Shown: in pieces, positions 24,701 through 36,700 of the stretch
How positions within the stretch are numbered: the stretch's first letter is position 1
How the letters are laid out: each line of letters starts with the position of its first letter
Assembly: GCA_028583605.1 (NCBI GenBank)
Contig: CM053334.1
Coordinates: 24,452,226-24,516,225 of the forward strand
Direction: 5' to 3'
From: Dastarcus helophoroides
Taxonomy: Eukaryota > Arthropoda > Insecta > Coleoptera > Bothrideridae
DNA length: 64,000 nt
Notes under the pieces: model-generated
What the model saw: the letters and a program-made list of their open reading frames with translations, nothing else
Told to the model about the DNA's origin: nothing
Database searches by the model: none
Position numbers and translations under genes: made by a program

Positions 24701-27700
24701 GAGGTTGCTCTAACGCGTTTCGACAGCCAAGCTGTCATCTTCAGAGAGAAACTGAAAAAAATTTAGTTCTTTCTAAGTTATCATTGAAATTTGAAAATAC
24801 AACACTTTTCTGGAATTTGCCACCTCGCGACTAAAAAAACAATCGAATTTCTTAAAAATTTCTCGAAATTTTAATTTTTGCTTTACTCGGAATGTCGAGA
24901 AATTTTTAGTTTATTTTTCCAGTTTTTTTATCTAAATTTCAACTTCAGATTTCAGTTAAGATACGCGATTTTTTACTTGTTTCCTAACATTTGGACATTT
25001 TTCTTGAATTTTCTAGTTTAAACCAGAAATATTTTTAAATTTTGAGTCTTACTAGTAATTTGTACTTTTTTTTTCAAAATTTTTACTTTCAGCTTAAATT
25101 TCTCCTCGACTCCGAAAATTTCGTCTTTAAAACCGATACAACAACGTCTTTAAAGCCGAATTTTTGGTTTTTTACTAGAAAATTCAAATCTAATTACGAA
25201 ATTTCGAATTTTTTCCAGAGTTTATAAATTCTAAACTTTGGGCGAAATTTCTTAAAGGTCAATTTTTCTTTAATAAATGTCCATTAGGCAACTATGCAAA
25301 TAACAGATATGTAAGTAGTTAATAAAATAGAAAAAAAAATTATTTTTTGATTACGGTGAAAACAAGAACAAATCAAAGCTACTTAGAATTTTATAATTTG
25401 CTGAATTAATTTTAAACATAAGTCCTTAAAACTGATTATTTATCTATTAGTGAGTAATGACCATACAGAAATCTAAATCTCAAACTTTAATACCAAAAAA
25501 TTTTGAAAAAAAATCAAATTGCTGAATTTCAAATCAACAGAACCATAAATTGAATTACAGAACTTGTCCCCTGAAACCAAGAAAGATTAAAAACACAACA
25601 AAGGTTGCTCTAACGCGTGTCGACATCCAAGCTGTCATCTTCAGAGAGAAACTATGACAGCTTGGCTGTCGAAACGCGTTAGAGCAACCTTTGTTGTGTG
25701 TTTTAATCTTTCTTGGTTTCAGGGGACACGTTGTGTATTTCAATTTCTGAAGATAACCAAGGACCAGTCCATTTCATCAAACAAAACCATGATTATTGTC
25801 AATGTTATTTCTTTTCATGTTTTATTGACTTTTTTTTCGCCAGTTACTCCTTTTACAATTTTAAATGTTCATTAACCTTCTTCTTCGATTGGCAATCTGT
25901 TATAGATTGCTCACGAAAAAGCTAATAAAACATGAATAGAAATACTAATATTTCGCAAAGAAGATGCAAAGAATGTCTAATTGTTTAAGTAATTTTTGCT
26001 TGATGATAGGATGCCTCCAAATCCCATGGACGCCTAATTTTTAATGAAAGCAGATTAAATTTTCAGTAAAAATTTAAGTCTACGAGTTTTCAATCGACAT
26101 CAGTTTCTTACTCAAAATTTCAAAGTTTCAGTTGACAGTAGTTATTTAAGTCTTCTGTTGAAACTTTCAAATAACTAATCAAAGTTCCATGTTTTTAAAA
26201 TGTTCAAGTTTTGAATTGAAAAAGTGAAATTTTAAAGTTGCTTTGCGTGTTAAGGGTATTTATTTGTATTTATTTTTATTTACTAAATCTAACCGAATTT
26301 AAATGGGGCCCCAATTATTTTTGTATGAGAACCCTCGGTTATTTAGCTATGCCGCTGGTTATATTACAGTTGATGAACACTGATTGTTATGTATAACTAG
26401 CTGTGGCTTCGTCAGCAGTAGTGGCGGCTCGCCTTTAGACACTGTGGAACTGCAGTACCCCCAATTTCGCTTAAGAGTTTTTTTTCAAAATTTTCCGAAG
26501 ACTTTTCCTTAAATAATTTTTTGTAGAAATTTTAAATTTTCTCTGATTTCTTTTTATAGAAATGTTAGGTTTCTTTCACGAAGTTACGACATTGAAAAAC
26601 CTAATTTATTTTTAACTTTCATGAAAATCACATTTTCAAAAACTAATTTTTGTAAAAGTTTTAAGAAAAAAATCAATATTTCCAGCTTCTTTTACGAAGT
26701 TACTGGATTTTAAAATCTATTTTAATTTTTTTTCCAATTTTTGTGAAAATTTTGAAAAAATAATTAAAATTTCAAAATAAAATCCAAATCCAACTCTTCT
26801 CGCATTTTAATATTTCTCTAAAAAAATAATAGCGAATATTCGAGCTTTTACCTTAAATCTCAATTTCAACTTTTTTGTATAAAAATTTTGAGTTTCTTCT
26901 AGATATTTCGATTTATTTAAGAAAATTTTAATCTTTTCTGCCAAGTTTCCATTTTTTCCTAAATATGTTATAAAAAGAATTTTTTTATAAATTCCTATTT
27001 GAAAATTTTGTTCTTAAAATGTTTTCTGAAAATTTCAACTTCTCCAGATTTTTTTATGATCCTCAAATTTGTTTTAAAACTGTCAAGTTTTTTCACTAGA
27101 CTTTAACACTTTATAGTTCATTTTATTTTCCAATTTTGATAAAAATATTTAGCAAAAAAAACCTAAAATTTCTATAAAAATGTCAACATTTTGGAAAAAA
27201 CGAAGACATTTTAAGAAAAAATTTAATTTTTAACTCCTTTCGCATTTTGATATTTTTCTAAAATAAAATAACAACCGAGTCTTGGATTATTTTCGTAAAA
27301 TTTTAACTTCAAATTTTTCTCAAAGAAATTTTGATTTTTTTCCCATGAAATTTGGGTTTTTCTTTAAACATTTTATACAAAGAAATTTTTTTAGAATTTC
27401 AACTTTTGCTGAAGATTTTGTCTTTAAAATATTATTTCTTGTTTTTTCATTTCTCTAATTTGTTTAGAAATGTTAAAGTTTTTCACGAAAGGTTAATATT
27501 TTAGCGTTGCTTTTATTTTGTAATTTTAATAAGAAACTGAAAATTATTAAGTAGTAGCTGGCCCTGGCAAACTTCGTAACACCTCAGAATTAATAAAAAT
27601 TGTATTAACTCCGAAAGAACAAAAGAATATAAGGATTTTGAAAAAAGTTTATATTTTGAAAAATAATTTTAAATTTTTAACATAGTCGACATTTTCAATA

Positions 27701-30700
27701 ATTGTGCGAATGGAAAAAGGCAAAATTTTGGAAAAATTTCGACCTTTAAAATAAATTTCAGAATTTTTAATTAAATTTTCAAAGAAGCTGAAATTTTGAA
27801 TATTGAAGAAAACTCAAAATAATAAAAAATTCGTGATTATCAAAGAGGTTGAAATTTTGAAAAGATAAAATTTTGAAAAAGGTCCAAATTTTGAGTAGTT
27901 CAAATTTAAAACAAAAACTCTCTTTTTTGAAAGTTGAAGATTTAATTGGAAATGTTGAAAAAAAAATTATAAATAATATTTTTCAAAAAATTCGAACTCT
28001 TAAAAAAAATCAAGTTTTCAAAAAGATTAAAAATTTTGAAAAAAAAGTCGACCTTTTGAAATGGAATCGAAACTTTTAGGAAAATTCGAAATTTTACAAA
28101 TTAGCTAGAAATTTCAAAATGAGTTTTTAAGAAATGTCTCACTTAAAAGAAAAATCAAAATTTTCGAATAAAGGATCGACAGTTTGCAAATAAGATCGAA
28201 ATTTTGAAAACAGTTTAAATTAAAAAAATACTCCAAATTTTTAAGTTTTCCAAATATTTTTAGTTTTGAAAAATAGCTAAAACTTTAAAAATTCGAACAT
28301 TTGAAAAAAACCGAAATTTTTAATAAAGTGGGAATTAAAAAAAATGAAAATTTTAGAAAAGCGCAGATTTAGGAAAAGGCTAAAATTTACAAGAAAAAAA
28401 TTTTGATCTTTCTAAATTTTGAGAAATATACCAAATTTTAAAAAATTTAAGGATAAGGCAAAAATTTTGAAAATGTTCAAATTTCCGAAAGAAGCCAAAT
28501 TTTAAAAATGAAGAAATTTTCAAACAAATAGATCGGAATTTTATAGTCGAAACTAAGAAAAAATATCAAAACTTTTAAAAAGTAGACACATTCAAAAGAG
28601 AACTATTATCGAGGTTTTAAAATAATTTGAAATTTTAAAAATGGTTACATTTTAAATAATTGGGAAATTTTCACTCAAATTATCAATAAAAACTAAAATT
28701 TTTAAAGCCGGAATATTAAAAACAAGTCAAAAATTATCAGATAGATCGAGGTTTTCAAAACTCGAAATATTGAGAAGTTAAAAGTTTGAAGAACGTTTAA
28801 ATTTTTGGTAGTTAAAATTTTAAACCAAAGTTTAAGATTTTTTAAAAAAGATTGAATTTTCAGGTCAACAATATCAAAATTATGAAAAAATGTTAAACGT
28901 CAACTTAAAAAAATCAAAGTTTTAAAAGAATTTCGAAAATTAAAAAGTAATAAAAAAAATAGTCGAAAATGTGAAAAAAATTGACATTTTATAAAATATC
29001 TCCATTTCAAAAAGTCGAAACTTTGCAAAAAAGTCCAAACTTTGAAAACTAGTTGACATTAAAAAAACAGTCGAGATTATTAAAAATCGAAATTTTCAAT
29101 AAAAATATTATAATTTCTCAAAAAAAAATGATGAAATTTTGAAATTTTAAAAAAGATCAAAAATTTAAAATGTCAAAAGTCCAGTTTTAAAAAATTTTAG
29201 GTTTTTTAGAAAAAGTAAAAAAAATGTACTTAGTTTTCAAAAAACAAACAAAAAACAAATCACCGAAAAGGTTCAATATTTTCGAAAATAGAGATATTTT
29301 TAAAACAGTATACGCAGATTTTCGAAAAAATCAATACTTAAAAATTAAATAAAGTTGAAATTATAAGAAAAAAGTCTAAATTTTGAAAAAAAAGTCGACC
29401 TTCTGAAATGGAATCGAAGTTTTTAGAAAAATTCGAAATTTTACGAATAAGCTTGAAATTTCAAAATGAGTTTTTAAGAAATGTCTCACTTAAAAGAAAA
29501 CTCAAAATTTTCAAATAAAGGATCGACAGTTTGCAAATAATCGAAATAGTCGAAATTTTGAAAATAGTTTAAATTAAAAAAATAGTTCAAATTTTTAAGT
29601 TTTCCAAACATTTTTAATTTTGAGAAATAGCTTAAACTTTTAAAAATTCAAACATTTGAAAAAATCGAAATTTTCAGCAAAGTGGGAATTAAAAAAAAGT
29701 CGAAAATTTTAGAAAAGCGCAGATTTAGGAAAAGGCTAAAATTTTCAAGAAAAAACACTTTGATCTTTCTAAATTTTGAGAAATATACGAAATATATAAA
29801 AAATTAAAGGACGAGGCAAAAATTTTCAAAAACTTTCAAATTTTCAACATTTTGAAAATGAAGAAATTTTCAAACAAATAGGTCGGTATTTTATAGTCGA
29901 AACTAAGAAAAAATATCAAAACTTCAAAAAAGTAGACACATTCAAAAGTCGAGGTTATTAAAAATCGAAATTTTCAATAAAAATATTATAATTTCTCAAA
30001 AAAAATGATGAAATTTTGAAATTTTAAAAAAGATCAAATATTTAAAACGTCAAAAGTCCAGTTTTAAAAAATTTTACGATTTTCAGAAAAAGTAAAAAAA
30101 AAATGTACTTAATTTTCAAAAAAAAAAAAACAAAAACAAACCACCGAAAAGGTTCAATATTTTCGAAAATAGAGATATTTTTAAAAGAGTATACGCAGAT
30201 TTTCGAAAAAATCAATACTTAAAAATTAGTTGAAATTATAAGAAAAAAGTCTAAATTTTGGAATACAATAGAAATTTGAAAAAAAATCCAGTCTTTTAAA
30301 AAACGCGACATTATTCAAAAATTTTCCTTGTCAAGTTTTCTAAGAAATCTAAAATTTTCAAAAATATACCATAGATTTTGAAAATGTCGAAATGTTTAGT
30401 TGAAGTTTTAAAAAGTTAAAATTTTGAAGAAATGCCCATTTTGGATTAAACATAAAAAGCTAAACATTGTCGCAGCACCCCCATTAATTTTGGCTACGAG
30501 CCGCCACTGGTTAGCAGACTTGAAGAAATAACTGCAATGCAATTAAGTGGAAGATTCAAAACAATTTTACAGTAAAGTGAAAATTAAAAATAATGTTCAG
30601 TTCAAATTGAAAACGTTAACGTAATATTACTGTTATCGATGATACAGATGCCTACTTTTATTAGAATAGTTCGAGGACCTAAGGAGAGAGGCCCCTGCCA

Positions 30701-33700
30701 AAATAAAGAACACTTTTACCTTTCTCTTGATTGTTTACTTTTTATAAAAAGGTTGACTGACTTGGGATAAAAAGTGGCTTCCTAACTATTCCGCATTTTA
30801 AGAAATGTTTCCCAATTTTCGTCAAAATTGGTTTAGCTGCTGTGATAATTTTCGTCAAAATGGTTTAGGAATTGAGCAATGAAAAGGGGACAAACAAACA
30901 GACAAACGCACTTTTGCATTTATAAAGTAGTAAGAATAGCTCAGCCTTCTAGCTAAAGTAATAGAATACTTAATTTGATTAATAAATAAAGTACTCATCA
31001 TACCAAACTATTCATTTTGTCTAAAAATTATACAAATTGTTAGTATAAGAAATAAATTTTCGTGCATATTGTTGCATTAACTCTTGGAATAATAGTACAC
31101 TTTCCATGCCTTGCTGCATTTCTATACTTATTATCGAAATTTAGCCTTTTTCCAAAAAAAAAACCCTTTTTAAAAAATTGTTTTCGAGTTTTTCTTGCAA
31201 TTACGACCAATTTCACAAAATTTGAACTATGTCATCAAAAATTCTAAGAGAAATTTTGAATATTTTTAACAATGATTTCTTGAAATTTCCAACTCCAAAT
31301 AGAAATTTCGAGCTTTCTCTAAAACAATTTGAATTATTTTTGGAACTTTTTTTTGGAAATGTCGACTTTTTTTTCAAAAATTCCGAATTGTTTAAACATG
31401 TTCCTATATAAATTTTATTTGTTTTCAAATTTCCATATTTTTCTTTAATTTTTATATTTTTTCAAAAATTTTCGAATTTCCAAATGTCGACTTTTTTTCA
31501 CAATTTCAAACTTCCTTTGAATAAATTTTATAGAAATTTGATTACTAGAAGCTTATTGCCACTTCCATTAAATTTGATCTGGTATTATACACAATGCTAC
31601 CAAATTAATCGCATTAACGAAATTCGACCGAATTTAGTAAATTGTATTATACAATAATAGCTTGGCAGAATTTATAATATCTGGATGAATTTGCTTGCAA
31701 TACATTCGTCTGAATTACTTCACTAAACAAAATTTTTGAAATATTCCAACTGTTGCCGTACTGATGATTTCAGTCGATTTTGTTCTTACATGCAGTCTTA
31801 ATAATAAAAAAAACTTACCAAGATATACTAGAATATTCAAAGGTTTCACAGCTTCATTGCTGCGTGGTTTGGTTACACAGTGAGCCGCTGTGATAACGTA
31901 TGATCTGGAAATCAGGGTGCCCCCACATATGTAAGTTAGCTGGCTTCCTTTGGAATGATAGAGTGCAGCATGCCAAGGCCATTGCCCTGCGGTAGAACCT
32001 TCTTTAAGTTAATGTGAAAAAGTCCTTAGGCAACATTATGGAAATGGTAATATAGTAGCAACATTCTCAAGTCCCTAGAAGATTTTACCCCTTTACCACA
32101 TAGACAATTAAACAAATAGGTGTAGGTGGTAGACTGGAACTGTCAGTCGTCGGGGTAGTACCACCCCACGTATCACTAGGAGGCGGTGAAATGATGCGCA
32201 CATCATGTTTCCGTCTCTGACACGTGAGTCGGTTTCTGCTATTCTTCTTTCCCCATCCTGTACTTTTCCTTATTTCCTTTTTTCATCTACTCTGAATTTT
32301 TCTTTTAATTATTAAAAACCAAGATGATGGATTCTCTTCGTGCAAAAAATTCCGGACGTAAACTACCCTCCCGTTCGGATGTCCGGGTGGAGGGTGTACG
32401 AGGGAATCCAAAATCGACGGAAAATTATAATGTACCACGAGCCAAGTTTCTTTCAAACAATTCATTCAAAATTCAGTTCTGTAACATTCGGGGTCTAAAC
32501 TCAAATCTAAACTCGGTTCATCAACACCTTCATAATGAAAGACCCCATATAAAATCTCTGTAACATCACCGCTTGGAAATTCGGATCACAAGCTTGTAGC
32601 AGCCTCTCGCTCGCTTCATATACCACCTGCTTTCCAGACGCAGTCCCGTAGGCTTTGGCACTTTAACTCTGCAAACTGGGAAGAATTAAAAATTGTTTGC
32701 ATCTTTTCCATGGCAGGAAGTCTGCTTTAACTCAGACAACCCTTCCTTAGTCGCCGAATCCATCACGGAAACTATTCTCCCAAATAAATCTGCCTCCAGT
32801 AAATCTTGTTTAAGTAAAAAATGTGCTCGGGCTGCCTTCTGCAAAAATCGCGCATATCGTCGTTGGCGAAATAATCCCTCAGCCGAGACTCGGACCATAT
32901 TTGTAGATGCACGAAATTCTTGTAAACAGGTTATTGACAAGGCAAAAGGTGATTTCGATCGTAAAATGTGCCAGAGGCTTATCAACCGTCCGAATGGTTC
33001 CAGGTCCTTTTGGAGATTTGCAAAGTCGATTGGAAAGAATTTTACACCTTCAAATTTTCCACCTTTACTCGATGAAAATAGCAATATTGCTACTACCTCC
33101 AAGGAAAAGGCTGGCATGTTAGCCTTAATGTTTGCTGAAAATTCCAATCTTGATTCTCGAAAAGCAGAATCTCCTATTCTTCCTAAGGTTGGCACTTCGA
33201 TGCCTGAAGTTGTTTCCAGACAAGGCACAATCAGGGAGATTCTCCCTGAGCTCGACACCTCGAAAGCTTCTGGCCTTGGTGGTATTCCCGCTATTGTTCT
33301 TGAGTAGTGCGCCTTAGAGTTGACTCCTGTCCTAAGCAAATTGTTCACACTCTCTTACAACAAAGGTGTTTTCCCTATCATCTGAAAATCTGCTAGACTG
33401 CAGCCTGTCCCTAAAAAGGGAAAAAGGAATTTGGCTAACAACTGTCGCCCTATATCTTTGTTACCCGTTGTATCTAAAGTAATGGAAAAGGTTATCAACA
33501 TCGAGATTCTCAAATATCTGGAGGGAAATAGAATCATCTTCGACAGGCAATGCGGTTTTAGACAACAACGTTCCACTGGCGATCTACTGGCATATGTTAC
33601 TCATATCTGCAACTCAGCTATGGAAAAACATGGTGAGGCTAGGATTGTGGCATTGGATATCTCAAAGGCTTTCGACAGAATCTGGCACCGATCCCTTCTC

Positions 33701-36700
33701 GCCAAATTAACATCTTACGGTCTTCCTCCTGGACTCTGTCATTTGATATCCAATTTTCTCGCTGACAGACCTCTTCAAGTCGTCGTCGATGGCATCTCAT
33801 CCGAGACATTTACGATTAACGCGGGGGTGCCTGTTACACATAAATGATCTCTTAGCTTCAACTTCCAATCCTATATACAGCTACGCAGATGATAGTAAGC
33901 TTGTGTCATCTTTTTTCTCCGACAAACCATTATCTATCGCTGCTTCAGATCGACTAAGGGAACAGCAGATACAGACGATTAATCGGAATCTCGAGATTAT
34001 TCTGGAATGGGGTAAGAACAATTTGGTCGACTTCAACGCTTCAAAAACTTAGGCCGCGGTTTTTTCTAAGAAAACATCAAGGGATAATGCCACAAACATA
34101 CTAATGGACGGTAAAATCCTTCCGATGGGATCTAATCTATCTATCCTAGGAGTAAATGCGAGCACTAACTTCTCTTGGGACGATCATGTGCGCGCCATTG
34201 CCAAATCCTCCTCTCAGAAGCTAGGCGTTTTTTAGAGCTAAAAAGTACTTCACATCTCATCAGCTATTAACACTATATAAAGCTCAAGTTAAGCCAACGC
34301 TAGAATACTGTTCTCATGTTTAAAGTTCAGCCCCAAAAACACTTTAGCTCTCTTGGATTCAATTCAAAGAAGAGCGATTCGCCCTAATTGATGACGAGAG
34401 TCTGACCGATTCTCTTGAAACACTAGAGTACAGGCGCATGGTTGGTGACTTGTCTCTTTTCTACAAGTACTATATGGAAGATGCTCGCAGGAACTAATAG
34501 GATTAATCCCCCCGAGGGCAAAATTCTTGAGGCGTACTAGTCAGTCGGAGACAGCAAATTCCTGTGTGGTCCAGCTTGACACGGAGACTCTTTTTTCTAT
34601 AGAACTTCCAAGTTGTGGAGCTTGTTGCCGAAAAGAATTTTCCCCAAAAATTACAACCTATCCTTGTTTAAGAAGGCGGTTCATCGCGATCTATCCTTGT
34701 TTCTGCATCCTACTCGCAGTGCTTTGAAAGCATAATGGGGTTACCCTTTGCGAGTGGATTAAACTTAAAAAAAAATACTTACGCTACACAATATCGATTT
34801 GAATTTCAATGTAGACAATGTGGATGCTTCTTTTGCTGATCAATTAAGATTAGTACGCTTGAAAATGGCAGTTCTGCTGGCGAAATACTGTCGCGTTAAT
34901 TATTTGTTTAATGGCCGATGTGGTAAAGGTATAAAACCTTCTTTGGATTTAATCATAAGCACTAGTGTTCTAGTAGCAACGTTCTTAATATGGCGATCCT
35001 TGGAAAGACTAAATGCCCACCAGACCAACCCATCGATATCGAAGAAATAGGGAGAAATAAAACAAGAGGATCCGCACAAAATTACTCCGACAACCAATCA
35101 GGCAATAGAGGTTACATCATGGAAGTTTATCTACATTACTGTTCAAGAATATGTAATTTGTCTCTATCCTTCCTGGCTGAGAACAATTAACTTCGGATAT
35201 AACGAACCACCAAGGAGATTTTGCAATAGTTCATTATAACCGAATGTTCGTTATAAACAGACAAAAAAAACATACTTTCTTATGTAGCTTTGGACCATAA
35301 TTTTGTTCATTGTAAGCGGCGGTTCATTAAATGCAGAGTTCGTTATATCCGAAATTGACTGTATATTACAAATTAAACCTCAATAACTTCTGAAATACCC
35401 TAAAATTTTTGGCTTACACCAAAGCTTACTTACCAACAGATGTATTTTGCCCATAAGAGATTAGAGGAGCTGCACTAGCTGCGACGGTTCCACATTGTTC
35501 ATCGTTGTTTTGTGTGTGTAATTGTGGCTGTACTGAAGGCCTGTTTAGCGCATCGTGACTATTAAAATCTCCCATGAAAAATTCCTCCCTGTGAGAAACA
35601 AATATAATGTTAACCGTAAAATTAAGAGAGAAACATTTAAGTATTCTGGCCACAATGCTCAAGATTATGCAGATGACCTAGCATGCAGGTGCAAGCAGCC
35701 CAATACAAAATAAATACTGTCAATAAATGGTGTCAAAAAGAAAGGCCCTGGATAAAATGATGACCATTCTTTTTGCGAAGAGAAAGAAGCCAAATTTAAG
35801 AGCTCCGTCTTTTAATAAAAAAGAACTTACTCTTTCAGGTGAAGTAAAATATCTAGGAGTTCACCTTGACTCCAGTCTTTCTTGGAATATAGATCTTAAA
35901 ACGACGACCAACAAAACCATAGCTGCGTTATGGACATGCCGCTGATTAATTGGTAAGTCATGGAGATTACAACCGGAAATGATCTTATGGTCATACTTAA
36001 CAATAGTAAGATCCATCGTTACATATGCCTCCTTCATATGGAGGCCAAAAACTGAAGAAAAATTGGCTCAAAACAAGTTGCCAAAGGTAGTGATTTCGGA
36101 GACATTTTCTCAACTCGAGGTACATGGTTTCTGCGATGCAAGTTCTATAGGATATGGTCGTGTAGTTTACTTCATATTTATAACCTCGAATGGCGATGTC
36201 AAAGTTACTCTCATTTTAAGAAAATCCAGAGTTGCGCCCTTTTAAGGTAATTTCCTTACCAAGACTAGATCTTTGTTAGCAGATCTTTGTAATTTTATAA
36301 AACAGTCCTATTCAGAACTTCCTACATTTGATTCCATTTATGCATGGTCAGATTCACAGGTTGCTCTTGCTTGGCTTTCCAGTTCGCCACATCGCTAGAA
36401 AACTTTCGTAGCCAACAGAGTTACACACGTTCAGGAAATTATACCTCCTTGGTCATGGAAATACGTTTCCGAGTGGAGAAAATGTAGCTGATTTTGTCTC
36501 GACAGGTTTGACCCCTCTGCAACTTCTGAAGAATAAGCTATGGTGGCAAGGTCCTGGTTTTCTTTTACAAAATTCTGAACATTGGCCAGAACAGCCTTCT
36601 ATTTTACAGGATAATCTTTCAGAAACATCTCCGGAAAAAAGAAAATTATGCTTGCATGTTTCTGTTGAAACGCCGTCACTGATTTCAGATTTACCTTTTA

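Larger units (their letters stand above)
32120..34996 (+). mobile_element. LINE B, copy B2 (endonuclease deleted)
   Basis: CR1/Jockey-group non-LTR element. A GC-richer 5' leader (32120-32320) precedes an ORF start whose [16 protein letters not shown] is the N-terminus of an AP-type endonuclease. At about 32558 most of the endonuclease is missing (junction at TATAAAATCTCTG, also in copy B4). The RT follows in pieces: [41 protein letters not shown] with the block after it deleted, and YADDSK. Multiple stops and frameshifts. Ends with the common LINE B 3' end plus a 228-bp tail shared only with copy B4. Confidence 0.88.

Noticed and set aside
32686..33348. 220-codon minus-strand frame
   Set aside because: Antisense shadow of the LINE B reverse transcriptase.
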